DNA of 64,000 nt from Hyphomicrobiales bacterium (GTDB lineage Bacteria; Pseudomonadota; Alphaproteobacteria; Rhizobiales; Rhizobiaceae), in contig JAPLOZ010000097.1 of NCBI GenBank assembly GCA_026400435.1, positions 1-64,000 of the forward strand, read 5' to 3'. The notes under the pieces were generated by a model. That model worked only from the letters and a program-made list of their open reading frames with translations, was not told the origin of the DNA and ran no database searches. The translations under genes and the position numbers were made by a program. Below are positions 61,242-64,000 of the stretch, piece by piece (within the stretch, counting starts at the first letter, position 1; each line of letters starts with the position of its first letter).

Positions 61242-62321
61242 TCACTTCTGGGGTCGCCACTCAGGCAGCGGCACGTTGGCGCCTTGCGCGGGCAGGAAGG
61301 CGTTTGCGCTCACCACGTCTTGCGGCGCTGGTTCGGGTACCGCGCTGCCCGCCGACTGGATGACGGCCGCTATTGAGGTGCCGCGGTCTCCCGGCCCCCG
61401 GAAGGTCGCGGCCATCTCGGATTCCGGCGATGGCGCGGCGAGAACGATGCGGCATTCCTTCGGAAGATTGGACATCTTCATGACGTCGCGTGCCTTCGGC
61501 GCGTCAGGGTTCTGGTTCGGCCGCCACGGTTCTTCCGTGAACCACCAGGCAAGCGACTTGTCGCAGCCGTCGCCGGGCGTTGTCTCGGCCTGCTCCTTGC
61601 AGCCGGTCGAGCCCGGCTGGCAGCCGATCCGGATATGAAAGTGATAGTCGTGACCCCAGAATGGCCTGACTTTGCGCAGCCAGGAACGGTCGCCCTTCAC
61701 GGTTTCGCAGAGCTTCTTCTTGATGCCGGGATTGACCAGGATCCGCTCGACTTCCGGATAACTTGCAGCGCGCTTGAGCAGCCGCGCATGCGCCGGCGTC
61801 CAGTACCTGTCGATGACACGATGCGTCTTTTCGTCGACCAGCGATTGAGCGGATATGTTTTCCCGCTCGCTCGCCGAGAGCGTACGGTCAGGCATCGGCG
61901 TGAACCAAATGTCGGCGTCCAGCCCAATCTGGTGGGAGGCATGCCCGGTCAGCATCGGGCCGCCGCGCGGCTGCGAAATGTCGCCAAGCAAGAGCCCCGG
62001 CCAGCCGTCCTTTTCGGCGGCGTCGCGCGACAGCTTCTCGATGAGCGCGATCATCGCCGGATGGCCCCACCGGCGGTTCCGCGACAGCCGCATCGCCTGC
62101 CAGGTTGGTCCGTCCGTCGGAATAGCGACGCCGCCGGCGAAACAGCCCTTCGAATAGAAGCCGTACGACTTGGGCGGCAACGCTGCCGGTAGCTTCTTGT
62201 TGCCGAACAGATTCTTGGCGAGTTCCTCGGCCCCCGCATGCGGCGCTTCGACGCCCGACATGGCAAAAACAGCCACCAGGACCACGGCTAACTTCAGCGC
62301 TGATTTCAGCAAGGTCATCAT
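61242..62321 (-). CDS. mepA: Penicillin-insensitive murein endopeptidase MepA
   Basis: Zinc endopeptidase that cuts peptidoglycan cross-links in the periplasm. The 359-residue precursor has a signal peptide (LKLAVVLVAVFAMSGVEAPH) and LAS-family motifs LTGHASHQIGLDADIWFTPM (H-x6-D) and WGHDYHFHIRIGC. Conserved cysteines (KGCFAGG, GCQPGSTGCK, DGCDKS) form disulfides in the family. The C-terminus is extended by about 70 residues. Third peptidoglycan-acting protein type in the window. Confidence 0.94.
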   Translation of the reverse strand: MMTLLKSALKLAVVLVAVFAMSGVEAPHAGAEELAKNLFGNKKLPAALPPKSYGFYSKGCFAGGVAIPTDGPTWQAMRLSRNRRWGHPAMIALIEKLSRDAAEKDGWPGLLLGDISQPRGGPMLTGHASHQIGLDADIWFTPMPDRTLSASERENISAQSLVDEKTHRVIDRYWTPAHARLLKRAASYPEVERILVNPGIKKKLCETVKGDRSWLRKVRPFWGHDYHFHIRIGCQPGSTGCKEQAETTPGDGCDKSLAWWFTEEPWRPNQNPDAPKARDVMKMSNLPKECRIVLAAPSPESEMAATFRGPGDRGTSIAAVIQSAGSAVPEPAPQDVVSANAFLPAQGANVPLPEWRPQK

Positions 62322-62409
62322 GGACTGTCCCCAGCTAATACGGCCTTCTGCGCCCCCCCGGGGCGGTGCGAACCACCCGAATCATAACACTTTTGCGGCG
62401 TTGCTTCGA

Positions 62410-63327
62410 TCACGAGCGCTTCATCGGCGCCCGCGCATCGCGCTGTCCTTCACCGGACCAATCGCCGGCTGCCCACATCGCGTCGAACGCTGCGTGATAG
62501 TCCGGATAGAGAAAGCTGTAGCCGGTTTCCTTGATCGCCGCGTTCGAAACCCGCTTGTTCTCGCCATAGAATGACCGGGCCATGGGCGAAAGTTGGGCGG
62601 AATCGAAGGAAATTTCGGGCGGCGGCGGGGTCCCCATCAGGCCGGCGGCGTAGGTCACGACGTCCTGAGGCGGAGCGGGCATGTCGTCGGTCACGTTGAA
62701 AACGCCGCCCTGCCCGCGCTCGGCCAGGTGCCAGAGAGCGCCGGATATGTCGGCAACGTGGATGCGGTTGAAGACCTGTCCGGGCTTGATCAGGCGCTTG
62801 GCCGTGCCGTTCGCGAGATTGACGAAGGCATTGCGGCCCGGACCGTAGATGCCCGACAATCTCAGCACCGCGACGGGCACGCCAGCCGTTTCGCCAAGCG
62901 CCAGCCACCCTTTCTCTGCTTCGACCCGCAACAGGGAGCGTTTCGACACCGGGCGGCACTCGGCCTGTTCGTCCACCCAGCCGCCGGCATGGTCGCCATA
63001 CACCCCTACCGTGGAAAGATACCCGATCCAGCGCAGGGCCGGCGCCAGGGTTGCGATTGCACCTGACAGTCCTGGAAGCACCGGGTCGCCGCCGTCATCC
63101 GGCGCGATCGACACGACAAGGTGCGTCGCCTGCTTCAGGCAGGCCAGAAGCTGGGATGACAGCGCCCCTCCCTCGAAGGCCACAGGATCGATGCCGACCC
63201 TTCCCAGCGCCTCGAATTTCTGAGGCGAGCGGGTGGTTCCAGCAATTGCAACGGAACGATCGCTGCGCCCGGACGCGAAGGCCCTGGCGGAATAGCCGGC
63301 TCCGAAAATGAGGAAACGTTGCGTCAT
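62410..63327 (-). CDS. NAD(P)-binding extended SDR-like protein
   Basis: A 305-residue Rossmann protein, related to NAD-dependent epimerases such as Yee[21 protein letters not shown] at the N-terminus, [20 protein letters not shown] (with the usual Y-x3-K altered) and [23 protein letters not shown] overlaps the queG stop by four bases. In Hyphomicrobiales this gene follows queG commonly; function is not assigned. The open frame upstream of 63327 belongs to the other frame of queG. Confidence 0.87.
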   Translation of the reverse strand: MTQRFLIFGAGYSARAFASGRSDRSVAIAGTTRSPQKFEALGRVGIDPVAFEGGALSSQLLACLKQATHLVVSIAPDDGGDPVLPGLSGAIATLAPALRWIGYLSTVGVYGDHAGGWVDEQAECRPVSKRSLLRVEAEKGWLALGETAGVPVAVLRLSGIYGPGRNAFVNLANGTAKRLIKPGQVFNRIHVADISGALWHLAERGQGGVFNVTDDMPAPPQDVVTYAAGLMGTPPPPEISFDSAQLSPMARSFYGENKRVSNAAIKETGYSFLYPDYHAAFDAMWAAGDWSGEGQRDARAPMKRS

Positions 63328-64000
63328 GCTCGTCCTTTGTCGGTCGCCGACGGGGCGGCGGCAAGTTCGCCAGCGCGCACCCACTCGGCCTGCACCCCAA
63401 CGTCGGGCTCCGATGCGCTTTGCGCAAGCGATGCGAATTCTTCTGCATCGACAAGTCGCGACAGCGCCCATACAGCGGCGCCGCGCACCAGCGGCGATGG
63501 GTCCGCAAGCAACGCGCGGCAGCGCCACGCGAGCTCTGCTTCGCCGGAATTGCCTGCGGCAATCAGAACGTTGCGCAAGAATCTGTCGCGGCCGATCCGT
63601 TTGACCGGCGTGCCTGCAAAAAACGACCGGAACGCCCCGTCGTCAAGCATCAGGAGGTCGACCAGCGGCGGCTCCCGCAAATCCTCCCGCGCAACGAGCT
63701 TCGCTTCCGACGCCTGCCGCGCAAACTTGTTCCACGGGCAAGCTGCGAGGCAGTCGTCGCAGCCATAGATGCGGTTGCCTATAGCCGCGCGAAACTCGTG
63801 TGGGATCGGCCCCTTGTTCTCGATCGTAAGGTAGGAAATACAGCGGCGCGCGTCGAGCCTGTAGGGAGCGGGAAACGCATTTGTCGGGCAGGCGTCGAGG
63901 CAGGCGCGGCACGATCCGCAATGATCCTCCTCGGCCGTGTCGGGGGAAATCTCGGCGGTGGTGAAGATGCTGCCCAGGAAGAGCCACGAGCCAAACTCGC
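63324..64000 (-). CDS. queG: Epoxyqueuosine reductase QueG, C-terminal part (runs off window)
   Basis: Cobalamin- and iron-sulfur-dependent enzyme making queuosine in tRNA. About 225 C-terminal residues are visible. Two [4Fe-4S] motifs are seen: [20 protein letters not shown] and, after [32 protein letters not shown]. The end is a HEAT-like repeat ([20 protein letters not shown]) typical of QueG. The frame is open to the right edge. It overlaps the SDR-like gene by four bases. Confidence 0.93.
   Translation of the reverse strand, partial: EFGSWLFLGSIFTTAEISPDTAEEDHCGSCRACLDACPTNAFPAPYRLDARRCISYLTIENKGPIPHEFRAAIGNRIYGCDDCLAACPWNKFARQASEAKLVAREDLREPPLVDLLMLDDGAFRSFFAGTPVKRIGRDRFLRNVLIAAGNSGEAELAWRCRALLADPSPLVRGAAVWALSRLVDAEEFASLAQSASEPDVGVQAEWVRAGELAAAPSATDKGRA

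Noticed and set aside
62351-62365. CGCCCC-CCC-GGGGCG hairpin after the SDR-like gene
   Set aside because: Homopolymer-driven stem with no T-run; cannot be called a terminator with confidence.

Overview
The window looks like a chromosomal segment of an alphaproteobacterium of the order Hyphomicrobiales, most like the Mesorhizobium/Aminobacter/Phyllobacteriaceae group. The DNA is GC-rich, genes are tightly packed with many ATGA overlaps, and several families typical of this order are present: short NrnC-type RNase D, MmcB, the FYDLN acid-domain protein, DUF2849 between cysG and cysI, DUF1045 beside phnM/phnN, and a class II EPSP synthase resembling Agrobacterium CP4. This assignment rests on family recognition, not on a search.

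Layout. 1-3.8 kb: sulfate assimilation operon cysG-DUF2849-cysI-cysH (minus; cysH runs off the left edge). 4-10.4 kb: class A penicillin-binding protein, small membrane proteins, NrnC-type exonuclease, M20 dipeptidase and a lipid kinase. 10.7-14.3 kb: polA (with a damaged proofreading site) and a LysE exporter. 14.3-17.4 kb: a Zur-like regulator and a phosphonate cassette DUF1045-phnM-phnN. 17.5-23.5 kb: L,D-transpeptidase, CueR-like regulator, GFA protein, several very small genes, mmcB, an EamA exporter, a Nudix hydrolase and tRNA-Leu(CAG). 23.5-28.8 kb: carbon/lysine operon mgsA-glk-dapB-EVE-gpmA and a divergent MsbA-like ABC exporter. 28.9-33.4 kb: a surface-glycan patch (methyltransferase, two glycosyltransferases, sulfotransferase) abutting tRNA-Ala(GGC). 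33.7-36.2 kb: FYDLN protein, aroA, PaiB-like protein.

36.3-43.9 kb is the most distinctive metabolic region. It holds a trimethylamine monooxygenase gene (tmm) divergent from an XRE-cupin regulator, with a perfect operator-like palindrome between them. Converging on tmm is a five-gene operon: a TmoX-like binding protein, an ATPase, a double-length permease, a second binding protein without a signal peptide, and a SnoaL-like protein. Together they should oxidise trimethylamine to its N-oxide and import the N-oxide or related quaternary amines. No demethylase is present in the window. 44.1-48.2 kb: urease genes ureD-ureA-DUF1272-ureJ-ureB-ureC, with ureE/F/G absent from the window. Divergent from ureD is a two-gene acyl carrier protein / ketosynthase pair that resembles NodF and NodE closely, but without any visible nod box or other nod gene.

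49.9-64 kb: GST, histone-H1-like protein, P-loop kinase, CHASE3 hybrid histidine kinase, D,D-carboxypeptidase lipoprotein, Tat-exported flavoprotein with DoxX partner, a translationally coupled trio (DUF982, proline-rich peptide, PPOX-type flavoprotein), a Ca2+/H+ antiporter, DedA, SMP-30 lactonase, MepA endopeptidase, an SDR-like protein and the C-terminal part of queG (off the right edge). No insertion sequence, integrase, phage gene or CRISPR array was seen.
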